A DNA stretch of 64,000 bases from Solenopsis invicta (taxonomy: Eukaryota > Arthropoda > Insecta > Hymenoptera > Formicidae), in the NCBI RefSeq assembly GCF_016802725.1, contig NC_052671.1, positions 6,139,001 through 6,203,000 of the forward strand, in the 5' to 3' direction. Positions 37,884-48,966 of this stretch are shown one piece after another. The translations under genes and the position numbers were made by a program. Below the pieces are notes generated by a model that was not told the DNA's origin, made no database searches, and saw only the letters and a program-made list of their open reading frames with translations. The first letter of the stretch is position 1. The number at the start of each line of letters is the position of its first letter.

Positions 37884-40789
37884 GGAGACAGAGATAGATA
37901 CGGAGAGAGAAAAGGAAGGCTCATCAAGGTTAACGAACGGGAAGATGATTTCGTTTGTCATTTAACCAATTGACGCTGGCGAGTGAACGCCGTTCGTGAA
38001 CGCCGTGGGGGCAACCGTGTACTTGCGTGCAGCAGTAGCAGCAGCTGCAGCCGGCGCAGTGCTGCATATAGCCACATCTACTCAGGTTAACCCGGCTAAA
38101 GCGTTTCGCGCGGAAAGTACCGATTATGATTCATTAGCGTCGCCATTCTGACCGAGAGATTCTCGCCGCTCTCTAACGAGAAAGTATGCGCGCGGAAAGA
38201 GCTTGCTACGCGAACGGTTTTGTCGGTGCATTTGAACGTTAAGACGCGCATACCGCACTCGCGCGCTCGCCGCATTATATTTCACGTAGAGAAAAGCGTG
38301 CGCGCGCGCGCGATACAATGGCCCTTCCCGTACGTCGTACATTTGATGAATCTAATAGCATATTGTGTTAGTCGAGCAGTTACGTTAACTCGACGTTTTG
38401 AGTACGTTAAAGCGCGAAGATGCGGATGCAGCATTGACGGCTGCAGCCGTAAATACGGTACGTTATGTATGGGAAGCACTTTGAATAAACTCGTAACTTT
38501 AAAGCGGGAGAAACGATGAAAGAATAATATTGTTCCGCTGCGCGGAGATAAAAGGACGAATGCCCTCGTAATTTTCTTTGATACTCTTAATTCCCGCTTA
38601 CGGAACCGTTGATTATTCTCGATTTTACGAATGTATTTAACGTTCCGAAGAAATTTTTACGGATATCACTTTGACACGAGCTTTTGAAACGTGTAACTTT
38701 GCCGCGATATCGAATGTTTTCGGCATTTTTCTCGCGTTTTAGTTAGCGAAGACATTTCATAAGAACGCCACATAAAGACTAGACGACACCCGTACGGTAA
38801 GACACGAATAAGACACGAAAAGTGCCGGTGACTCCGCCTGTCACGACTAGGCAATAAGAGGACGAAACGCGAAAGAGGATCATAAAGACGCATCGGACGT
38901 AACTCGATTATCCGCGCGAAAAGTACGAGACGACGAGCCGTTATACGACATAGTAATTCGAGAGCTTCCTCCTCCGTTCCGTTGTCACTCCCTTGTGTCG
39001 AGAGCGATTCTCTACTGTAATTTAATCGGCTGTCGATAGACGACAATGGCGGCCGTAATCTAAAATTACTTTTTAAGAAGCGCACGTCTTTTCCTCTCTC
39101 TATCTCTTTTTCTTTTAATGGCGTTTATTAGTGCCTCAGACGATGTCGAAACTGCTGTTACGAGCCTCTTCTTTTTTTTTCTTGTCGCGTTACACATAAA
39201 AGTCCCGCAAAGATGGGGGAGAAGCTGGTGCAGCTTGATTTGTGAAAAGCAATTCTCGTGTGATGGCTCCTCTTTGACGGCTCGTAATGTTACACTTAGC
39301 ACGCCGGATGGCTGACGGAAGATAAAAAAGTTTGACTTAAAAGTAGACGGTTTCGTAAAGCCCGATGACTCGCACTTGACAAGGATCTAATCTCGTCTTA
39401 CGACGCTCTTACTTAATTATAACTTACAGTTAGCTGCGTAATTAGGCGATTAACGAAATTTTTTTTACATTTGTAAATGTTGTATAGATTTCGACTAGTT
39501 TTAGTTGACTGGAGATTATGCGTATCTGATGTTCGGAAAGGAAAGGAAATAGTGAAAACGATCGTACGATATCGGCAATCTCGCTCTAACGCGGAACAAA
39601 TAAATATACACATCTCTTTTTGCGATCGTGGAGTTCATAGGACATCCCCAGTTGCACGTTTTCACCCGTGGTTAATATCACCGTCGATACATCTACATTG
39701 GTCTCGTCGAACGTAGGGATTTATCGAAAAACTATGATATTGCGATTCCCCAACGGCAAACAAAAGTTTCCAATAACAGTAATATTGTATATATATACAT
39801 TTTTTTTTTGCGCAGTCACAGATTTCTTTGACTTAACGTCGCTGCATGACGTAGTAGAGACGCGATATCGGTTCTTTTCAATCGCAGCGCGCCAAGTCAC
39901 GTCTGCGTAGCGAGCCTTGTCCCGATCGAAATCGACTTTCCGTTTACTCGCGATGTGTCAGAGGTTCGCCCATCGTTCTCAAGTCAATCATATCCGCGAT
40001 AGAATAATGGCTGAGCAATGGGGGCATTATGATTGAATACTTCTCTCTCGACAATTGTACGATCGATCCCCTGAAGTTGACGGCGCGCGTGTACCCCGAG
40101 TCTTATCGTAAATTCGTGTTAAGGATGCCTACGCACGTCTGTATGCCTGTAAACCGATAGGGACCCGGTATTTAGGTCAGATAGTATCCTCTAATAACGC
40201 CGCGCACACTAATAGGCTTACTTGCGGCCACGGCTGATGCGCGATAGGATGATGCATCGTATCTCTCCCGTCCCAGATTACCAATGTACTTGAAAGCCCC
40301 TGCGCGAACACGCACGTGCGTATCCACGAAACGTGCACGTAACCGTCAGATTTTACGTCTTCGTATATATTGCTGCTCGTCACTAAAACCCACCTTTACG
40401 CGTAGAGCTTTAAAAGTCGTATTGACGTATCTCGACGTGAGGTATAGAAACGATTCTTAAATTTTTTGAAAACGTTCTATAAAATCACAAAAGCTATTCG
40501 TGTTTTTACCAGTCTGTATTTGATTACCATAATTGGATGAACATAATTACTTTAGACAGTGTAATTTACTTTAGCTTTGATAGAAATAATACGTAATTTC
40601 TTAAAGTAAATGCGCACGCCTCTAAGACACAAATGTATTATTGAGTTAGCTCAATCGAATCTAAGATGTTATAAATGTAAATGTACGTACCAGTTTGGCA
40701 GGTATGTAAAATATATACGAAGACGCATCTAAATGCGGCCCATATCTAATGGAATACAGATGAAGCTAGTTTCGACCTCTTACCAAATA

Positions 40790-40811
40790 GAGACAGAGAG
40801 AGAGAGAGAGA
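40790..40811. repeat. (GA)n microsatellite
   Basis: A short GA run of about nine units with one GACA interruption at the left. Confidence 0.85.
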
Positions 40812-42203
40812 CAATACACACAGTATCTTTCATGTTCTCAACTGTGGGTAGGATTGCAGATCTTCGATATTTACGAATGATCCCGTGTGCACGGGATAAA
40901 CGACTTTGATGCACGCGAATGTCAAGAATATTGCATCGATAACCCGCGCATGAAATGCAGAGGAGCCATTCGATGCACCGCCGAGTATGCATACGCGTAT
41001 GGGACACATCGCGATCGATACCTCTGTTTCCTACTACGAGCGATTTCCATATCTTTATGAAAGCTATTGCAAAACACGCGCCGTAGACGAAACGAGAAAC
41101 TTTGATAAACGGAAATCGATCATTGACGAGCTTTGGCAAATTATTCTGGAATGCAAGCAGATAACATAGCTCTAGTGAGAAATTTCTCCGGCGAATATTT
41201 CACGTCTTGGTAAATTGCGTTTCGCATGGTGGATTATCGTTATGCGCGTCAAAGACCTTTACTGCAGTACGGTTTATGTCTGTGATTGCGTTACGTGGAA
41301 AATATTTGCACGAAATTTAGTTTCGCCAAATACTCCGTAACAACGACTAAAGCAGTACTACGAGGGTAAATGTTCGACCGAAGCTGCGTGTATGTGTGTG
41401 TGCGTGCGTGCGTCTACTGACACGACGCCTAATGCGCATAAATTGTAAACTGGAGAGGATGAGAGCTGCGAAGCGCAAGTGCATCATCGATAATCTGTTT
41501 CGTTCCCATCTAAGCCAGGGGGTTCGACCCTTTCAGTCTCACTCAGCGCTTTAGCCATCGTTTAGAAACTTTTACGCGCACGTTTCCTTTTTGAGAAAAA
41601 ATTTGTCAAAATTACAATATGATATGACAAAAATACTGTTTAATTACAAATATATAGATTTTTCTATCATTCAGTTACTTTTAGAATCCTTCCAATTTCT
41701 TCACATCCGTCAATTAATGATCTATTCAATACGCAATACCATTAATATGCACTCGTAATGTCCACATTCATATTTCAATATAATTCAGCACGCTGCACGA
41801 TAAACGTTTTTACGCATCAATGAGTGTTACAGCACGTAAATAGGTAGGAATTATTAGAACGATTGATCGTATTGGCATCCCAATTAATAATTCGACGAAT
41901 TCGTATGCCATAATAGTTATTGCTGTTCCATTATGAAAATGCCCCCGCATGTTTGAATGTAAACGGTCCCGGCTTATCCTGCTTTAGTCCAAAGGCTCGA
42001 TTTTCGGTTTATAACGACAAGCTCGATTGCTGGATGCATACTAATACACCATTGGATCTGATTGCGACAAACGTTAACATAAAAGAGCTCGACAACAAGA
42101 AATACATCTGCTGTATCTGAAGAGAATGCATCTAGCTACAGTCTGAATCTATGCATATAAATCGTACACTATCGACTTTGATTCGACATACTCTAGGGAC
42201 AAT

Positions 42204-42476
42204 CCCCATTCAAAAAACAAATGTTTAATGTTAAGATATTGAAATGTTTTATTTCTGTCTCCGTTTTATAAACATTTAAAAATATTTTTCTTTTAAACGT
42301 ATAGATTTAAAACACTAAATCGCATAAAGCTGAAATTTTTAACAGGCTTTAAATATTTTAATGTTTTAAATCTATATACCGTTTAAAATTGAAACATTTT
42401 TAAATAATTAAAAAACAAAGACAGAAATAAAACAGTTTGATATCTTAAAATTAAACACTTGTTTTTTGAGTGTGTA
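42204..42476. mobile_element. about 270-bp foldback / MITE-like element
   Basis: The left arm starts CATTCAAAAAACAAATGTTT and includes GTTTTATTTCTGTCT. The right arm ends AAACACTTGTTTTTTGAGTG and contains AGACAGAAATAAAAC, the inverted copy. The arms of about 115 bp meet around 42335, where ATAGATTTAAAACA pairs with TGTTTTAAATCTAT. It is AT-rich and has no open frame. Confidence 0.75.
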
Positions 42477-43333
42477 ATTTAAAAATGTAGATCTAAATAA
42501 GAAGAATAGAATAAACAGTTTAAAAAGAAAAGTTTTAAAGGCGCCTTTAAAAAAAACTAATAATAATAATAATCTTCTGAAAAAATATCGAATATCACGG
42601 CTTTCGATCTTTTGTGATTTGAAACGCGATACCTCCGATGTTGAGACATAAAAGGGAAAAGTATTACCTTTATATTCACGGAGATAGAGCTCATTCGCGG
42701 TAAATACCAGGAGACTCGCAGAATGCTCAATGTTAATAGTTGTCCGGAAGGACTCGTTGCACGGGCGCTAAAGGGTCCTTTGTGGAGTTACGCATACGTT
42801 CCGAAATTCCTGCGTCGCTGCTACATCCGCGTTCTCACGGATATACTGGGCACACTGTATCCGTCTATGTTGAAAGCGGAACTTTGAGGACAGGTTGAAA
42901 GAGCTGCCGTGCATTCTTTGAGAGCCGCTCGTTACAGGGGTTTCGTTACGAAGAATTTGACGGAAGAATTTGCTCCTGGACTAAGGCCAATCAAAACCAT
43001 TCCGCTCTTTGAGAGAATATTTAGTATTATCATGAAAACTAACGTGGCATAAAGTAACGCAAGGCTCGCTCTATAACGAGAAAATATCTCATAAATATGT
43101 AAACGTCTGAGATAAGAAATAGTTCGAGAAAATGCGTTATATGTATGATCAATATTGCGGAAATTCCTCAGCTTTCAATGTATATGTATGGATATATCAA
43201 TAGCTTATTTTAGGATCGCGTAAAAAGAATATTACTGGCAAATTGCTACTTGTCAAATTTTAATAAATAAATTGACAAAATTGAAGATAGTTAAAAAAAT
43301 TTGCAATGTAAACAGTGTGCATTAGGTGATATT

Positions 43334-43444
43334 CAAATTTTTCAATAAATTCTCTTTATAATATCGCGAGAAAAATTCCGCAAATTCCCCGGTTTCCTGC
43401 AGCGTCGGCGATGTTATTTCGCGAATGTCGATATAAATATTAGA
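43334..43444. repeat. dispersed direct repeat, copy 1
   Basis: This is a 111-bp segment running from CAAATTTTTCAATAAATTCT through ATTCCGCAAATTCCCCGG and GATGTTATTTCGCGAATGTC to ATTAGA. A diverged copy in the same orientation lies at 46224-46339, on the other side of sfl exon 2. No open frame is shared, and the family is unknown. Confidence 0.7.
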
Positions 43445-43465
43445 TTTTTTTATATATTAAAAATT

Positions 43466-44125
43466 ATATTAGGTCACCGTGAGTCTTGGCAGTTTTATGA
43501 AAACACATAGAATATGTCATTTTAAACGTTTTGTTTAATCTTGAATTTATTCACCATCCGTTTTCTGTGCTCTTCTTTTTCAGATAGCATTCGAATGCTT
43601 TTATCATAAAACGCGATGCTTTTTTTATCAAAGAACAAAATCAGGTGCTTTCTGACGGCCTTTTGTGATGCACATTTTTTTCAAATTGTTTTGCAAAGAA
43701 CGAAACAAATGATAGTCGGACGGTGCAATATCGGGAGAGAGTACGTAGGATGAAGTAGAAGCTCTCATCCCAACTCAAACATTTTTTGTGTAATATTTGA
43801 AGTCTCGCGTTGTCGTGGTAAAAGAGAATTGCTTTCTGTTCCGTTAATCAAACTTGGCCGTTTCTCTTAAATCGCTGCACGCAAATTGTTAAAATTGCTA
43901 TCAGCATTAATCGTTGAATTCTTTGGCAATAGCTCAAAATACAGTATATTCTTGCGATCTCACCATACGATTGAAAGAACTTTCTCTGGATGCAATCCAG
44001 GCTTTATCACCAATTGTGACCACTTTCAATAGATTTTCTCCATTTTTTTTTTGCGTTCAACGAATTGTCATGCACAATCCATTATTCGTCACCTAGTAAC
44101 AATTTGAGCCGAAAATGCTTTAAAA
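43466..44125 (-). mobile_element. mariner-family transposase relic, 5'-truncated, many frameshifts
   Basis: Reading the minus strand gives, in order and across several frames, GDE*WIVHDN (about 44093-44066, with a stop in place of the usual K), a segment like YFELLPKNSTINADSNFNNL then RAAI and EKRPSLINGTESN, and YHDNAR (about 43821-43803). These are followed by SPDIAPSDYHLFRSLQNNL (about 43740-43670) and FDKKSIAFYDKSIRMLSEK, and the frame closes with KIKQNV and a stop. This is the order of the catalytic part of mariner transposases, with all three Asp motifs still visible. The N-terminal DNA-binding half is missing; a short inverted-repeat element lies at that edge. A likely 3' terminus is TTAGGTCACCGTGAG near 43470, next to a TA. 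The copy is old and inactive. Confidence 0.82.
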
Positions 44126-44157
44126 ATCACCGCATTTGAAATTTGCATACCATTTTT

Positions 44158-44318
44158 CAGAGTTGCCAGGGATTTAAAAAATTTTCCGTCAAATTTGTTT
44201 TCTTATTTTTTATTTTCACGGAAATTTTTTTTTAGAGGAGACTAAAAATACTAAATCTTTATATTTTTCAACAATAAAATCCATATTTGCGGGAAAATCT
44301 CTCAATCTGGCAACTCTG
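44158..44318. mobile_element. short inverted-repeat element (about 160 bp)
   Basis: CAGAGTTGCCAG at 44158 is matched in inverted orientation by CTGGCAACTCTG at 44307-44318. The similarity extends inward over an ATTTTCCC-like block. The AT-rich interior has no coding frame. It sits at the 5' edge of the minus-strand mariner relic and may mark an insertion or truncation point. Confidence 0.5.
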
Positions 44319-44480
44319 TCATCTTTCACACGTTCAACTCGACATAGAAAGCTTCTTTGAACGCGTTACAAATATTTGTTACGTCTACTATTTTGTTATC
44401 TTTCCATGGAAAAAAATTAATTGCAGCAATGAGAATCTGCTGCAATTAAATTTTAGTAAAGTTGACAGGACTCACGAATA

Positions 44481-44873
44481 TTAAACTCGAAATAAAGACA
44501 GGTAACGAGAGTCCACGCGATTGTTAGTGCGTATAGTGCGTATATATAGAACTAATTTATTCTAACATTAATATCTAGAAAATAACAAACGTTTTGACCC
44601 GATTTTGAGTCATCTTTAGCAAAAATACAAAATTAACAGAGACAGCTCGAATTAACACCTAGGGTATCCTAATAGGATAGAATTATTGCATTCGCCATGT
44701 GATAAGGTTGAGCTTTCTTCATTAATTTTGTATTTTTGCTGAAGATGATCCAAAATTGGGTCGAAACATTCGTTATTTTCTGCACTAGATATTAATGTTA
44801 GAATAAATTAGTTCTATATATACGCACCAACAACCGCGTGGACTCTCATTGCCTATCTTTATTTCGAGTTTAT
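44481..44873. mobile_element. 393-bp foldback / MITE-like element
   Basis: The left arm begins AAACTCGAAATAAAGACAGG, then continues through GAGAGTCCACGCG and ATATAGAACTAATTTATTC. The right arm repeats these blocks in inverted order to end in ATCTTTATTTCGAGTTTATT. The arms are about 160 bp each with a few mismatches. The spacer of roughly 75 bp has no coding frame. It lies about 340 bp upstream of sfl exon 2 and does not touch the splice sites. No transposase family can be assigned from the ends alone. Confidence 0.8.
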
Positions 44874-45216
44874 TTAAATTTTAGTTGTGTATAGCTAAAA
44901 TTTATCTGCTATATAGATTTTTGTTGCTGCAACTAACTGTAACTAATCTTTATTTTTTGTGGCAATATACTGGTACATAATTAAAATCGCAATGTAAATA
45001 ATCCAAATCGTGTTAATTTTTTGTTTCTGTCACAGTTGACACCTTTCTAGCAATATATAATACTATATTTTCCTGCCAATGTTGCCATCTCTTAAGAAAC
45101 CATCAAAACTTTTGCAGTGACTCAATACAAGCATTTTTTTATTAAACGTATAAGTAATACTGTGTTAAAATATTAACTAACTGAAATGAACTAACAAATG
45201 ATTTTTATCATTGCAG

Positions 45217-45414
45217 TTTAATACATCGAGATACAAGACCCGAACCAGCGATACGATGTTCGACCCTCAAAGGAGCGACCAGGCTGCCGTCAGCACCAGA
45301 CCATCGCAGCGAAGCTCGATTAAGGATAGATCCGAAGGTGTTGGTCTTCGTAGAAACGCTATACTCGAGGCTAGGCCGGGAGATAGCTGAACTACTAGTT
45401 TATAATCGAATAAA
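45217..45414 (+). CDS. sfl: sulfateless / NDST, coding exon 2 (start of lumenal domain)
   Basis: The exon supplies the last base of codon 59, 65 full codons and two bases of codon 125. Residues 60-95 are a polar, Arg/Pro-rich stem. Residues 96-124 read IDPKVLVFVETLYSRLGREI then AELLVYNRI. This matches the conserved opening of the NDST lumenal region (vertebrate NDST has VLVFVESLYSQLGQE here). The rest of the N-deacetylase domain and the C-terminal PAPS-dependent sulfotransferase domain should lie in exons beyond 64000; I found no continuation in the window. The acceptor is good: a branch-site-like CTAAC at 45191-45195, a T-rich tract and TTGCAG ending at 45216. The donor is GTGAGT at 45415, again phase 2. 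About 125 of an expected roughly 850-1000 residues are encoded here, so the gene is cut by the window edge and is not broken. Confidence 0.94.
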
Positions 45415-46223
45415 GTGAGTACGGACTATTTTTCTTTCATATTGGCCAGCACGAAGAGTTGGAGCGGCGTATTTCTTATTTATTGACCAAACAATTACGA
45501 ATCTGACGAGTCATCACAAACTATTTTTATTACGCGTCAGATAATTATAAAATAATTTATTTACTTGGACGTATGAATTATGTCGTAAAAGCCTGACCTA
45601 CTTGTATGCACCGCGTTTCGCACAACATGTCTTTTATGCGCATCGACCTGATTCTGGAAAAAAGATTTCACCCTAGCACGATCTAAAAGTAGGTCGCCGA
45701 CGTAAGCTTTCTTCGGAGTTCTCGGCTGCAATAGTTCATACTATTAGGCAAAAAGTATATGGCTAATGGCACCTAGTTGCTGAAGTCGATCAATATCATG
45801 ACACATACTCCTGAACGTGCCGTAAGCTCGCTAGGTCGCGATCCTTTTTTATTCGTAAATGCCTTACTTCTCTTTCGTGAGGAAGAAATGATAAGTGACG
45901 TGGCATTTCATGAATTTGAAGCAAACATCTTATTCTTATATTTTAAACGATAGACCGATGGTAAATTCACATGTTTACTTTAATTCCACAAAATTTGTGT
46001 CTGCCAACACAAATTTTACGTGTGATACTCATGGTGAATTTAGGAAGAATTCATAAATTGTATTTTATTTATGAAGCTCTTTTGATCCTTCATTTTTATA
46101 ACAAAACTCTCGCCAGTGTCGCGAGCGTTCATCGGGAGAAAATATTTCAACATTTTTCTTCGGGAGGTGGAAAAAAAAACTATATCACCTAGATCTTGTT
46201 GTAATTCTCTTATACCGCCGATC

Positions 46224-46339
46224 CGAATTTTTCAAAAAATTCTCAGCGTTTATAATTCTGCGACGGAGATTCCGCAAATCCCGGTTTTACTACATCGTCG
46301 GGGCGATGTTATTTCGTGAATGTCGGTATAAAAATTAGA
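46224..46339. repeat. dispersed direct repeat, copy 2
   Basis: The diverged partner of 43334-43444 has ATTCCGCAAATCCCGG, GATGTTATTTCGTGAATGTC and ATTAGA in the same order. Weak similarity continues to the right: both copies are followed after about 40 bp by a GGCAGTTTT block. The two copies bracket about 2.8 kb holding the mariner relic, two foldbacks and exon 2. Confidence 0.7.
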
Positions 46340-47171
46340 AATGCAGATTTCTCGACCATCGTAAAGTCCGGGCAGTTTTTACGCTATTATACGGGTTCCA
46401 CGAATATTTTAAAACCATTTCTGCCGTCTAGGGAGTTAGGAATTGGCGCAACGTCGATGCGGATATCGTGAAACCCGTTACTTCCGCGGCTCTTTCAATC
46501 GCCTTATTAACTTCCGTTCCCTATACCGCGTGCTCGATATACCGAAGTTTTACGTTTCAAAGAATAAAAAAATCCCAAAGTATCTTTTCTTTTTTAATCA
46601 CGACGTCTATCTAGGACGCGCACTAATAATGTATCATGAAAAATAACCGCTTGTTTAGAGCAACACAGTATTCCACGTTTCGGTATGCAATTTTGTATGG
46701 TTACATGGATATTGATAATATATGACAATATGAATTGTTAACGGGCAAGCGTATAGACTGGCGGTACGGTGCTCCGATATTCGGATGACTTGTAAATAAA
46801 TATTAACGTTGTCCACTACGGCAAACGGGAATACGCACATAACATGGTATAACTATATAACGAAGTCTGTATCAGGCGATGAAATTTCGTGTCTATCTAC
46901 AGCTGAGCGCAAGATTTCACATTTCCATTTCGCGAAAATTGCATGACGTGAGCGTGCCTCGAAAAGTTTAACAAAATTCGCTATCGAGGACACGGTGTAT
47001 CGCGAAATTTACTTCATTCATGATATGCGCATTTCTTAAACGGTAATAGCCGAGCCAAAAGCTTGTTATAGGAGTCGAGCGATGTATAGGGTCTCTCGGT
47101 GAAACTTTGACGCTTGGATGAGAGAGAGCTTAAGCCGGATGTGTCCTCGGATTTCGAAATAGGATCCTGTA

Positions 47172-47246
47172 AGAGAGAGAGGAGAGAGAGAGAGAGAGAA
47201 AGAGAATGGAAGATGGAGAAGGAGAGAGAGAGAGAGAGAGAGAGAC
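47172..47246. repeat. (GA)n microsatellite, interrupted
   Basis: There are two GA tracts, at about 47172-47205 and 47222-47246, separated by a purine-rich spacer. The whole strand is nearly pure purine over about 75 bp. Confidence 0.9.
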
Positions 47247-47594
47247 GGAAGTCGTTGGCATACTCTCTCGATTATCTCCCGATTCTTCCGCAGGTGATCA
47301 AATAATAATGACGGGATAATGCGAACCGTTGGAGCTGCTTCCGCGGCCTCGGCGCCTATCGGGACTTACAGTGACGCAGTCACGTGACACGTTATACATG
47401 AGAGAGCATATTGTAGTTTAGAGCCCAACACGAGATAGAGACGAATAGCGATTAGAGAGACTTGCACCATCATCTGCCGGGACGACGAATACGCGCGACG
47501 CACAACACGGCTCGATACGGAGAGAACATGCGAGTGGTCGCGTCTACGTGAACTGGCGAGTGACGCGGTGGTGTTCTCACCTGCGTGTCAGAGG

Positions 47595-47596
<2 letters not shown>

Positions 47597-47628
<32 letters not shown>
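47597..47628. repeat. (GA)n microsatellite
   Basis: An uninterrupted GA run of about 16 units lies within CpG-rich intron 2 DNA. Confidence 0.9.
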
Positions 47629-47629
<1 letters not shown>

Positions 47630-48922
47630 TCACGGTATGCCGATATGATCGGAAAGGTAACCAAGAGCCCGGGCGTATCGGTGATATACGCTCACGAGAA
47701 CACGAGGGAACCACCGACCAAGCTCGTCGCGGTGGTATCTCGTTTGCTTTATCCAGCGCAATTTCATAATCGATACCGGTGCCTGGGGGCAGGAGGGAAA
47801 GGATAAAGGGGAGGGTTGTCCACGCTGGGGCCGCAGCACCAGCGTCCACCTGTGTGCGGCGTCAGGCAAATTTTGTTGTCGGAGATTGCGAGGCGCAGAT
47901 ATGGAAAGCGTCGCGCCCGGATCGTGTTCCGCCGCGAGCCGCGTACGTACACGTACGTAGAGCGTACGTGCACGTCGACGTACAACGGTGCACATAATGA
48001 AATATTTATTGATGCGCGGGACCCTTTGCGTGTAGAAGAGCTACGCTGTGTCTGCCTTACGCCGTGTATATACATGCACGTAATGCGATATGGAAAAGTT
48101 TTGAATCTGGGATCCAGCTGCGCTAGATAAAATGCGATATCTTGCCCCGGGATACTCTCTCGAGCTGGGACGTAAGAAAAATAGGGGCGGAGGAAGAAGT
48201 TTCTATAAGCGAGTTGAGTTTTCAACCCGTTTTACCTTACGTACGAGCAGCGTCTGTTTTATCTTGCCTGCAGCTTTTATTGCTTATTAACTGCTTTTAT
48301 GTGCACTCGTATCGCTTTATCGATTATGCCCATATCGCGGACAATGAATAATGCAGATATAAAACACACGAGATGTTTCAAATTACGTGAAGGTCTGCTC
48401 TATTCTCAAACGTTTACATTAGTAAGAATTTTATAAGATACAAAATGTAAAACGTCTTTTTTGTCCACAATGTATATATAGGAAAAATTGCTTATCACTG
48501 AAAATGAATCTCTTTATTGCAAGAAAATAACTTCAATAAGACGCGTTACATAAAGAAGTTTCGAATTAACACGAACCTCTGACGCATCAAAACCGTTCAA
48601 ATGTCAATTGTGCTTTATCGTCGATATTCTATTCGACACATGACAATCAAACGAATTTTCTCTCATCCCTCGCGATGATATTTTTACTTCATTCCCTCAT
48701 TGGTAGGCTTTCTCGGTGTGTATCTGTCTGTCGAGAAACCTTCAATAAACGTTCGCGTGTTATCAGCGTGGAGAAAGAAGTCTTCTACCTCTCAATCGAG
48801 AGAACGGTGATATCGATCACGCTACTTCAACACCGTTCTCCCTTCCCTCGGGTTATATCCTAATGCCAACGTAGCCTGCGCGACATGGTCTTCGTTACCC
48901 GCGGCATCATCGATAAGAGAAG

Positions 48923-48925
<3 letters not shown>

Positions 48926-48964
<39 letters not shown>
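48926..48964. repeat. (GA)n microsatellite
   Basis: An uninterrupted GA run of about 19 units, the longest in the window. A 238-codon open frame with no recognised domains starts just after it. Confidence 0.9.

Positions 48965-48966
<2 letters not shown>

Larger units (their letters stand above)
16557..45216 (+). other. sfl: sfl intron 1 (28,660 bp)
   Basis: The intron runs from the GTAAGT donor at 16557 to the TTGCAG acceptor ending at 45216. It interrupts codon 59 (AG|T, Ser) in phase 2. Apart from the repeats and transposon relics listed separately, I see no coding exon with flanking splice sites and family similarity on either strand, and no recognisable RNA gene. Long sub-stretches without an assigned feature (about 17.3-20.8, 24-26.4, 26.6-37.8 and 38-42.2 kb) hold AT-rich unique-looking DNA mixed with CpG-rich segments that produce short chance open frames. 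Confidence 0.85.

Noticed and set aside
41450..41560. Possible tRNA T-arm (GGTTCGACCC at about 41520)
   Set aside because: No matching acceptor stem, D-arm or anticodon arm could be built upstream.
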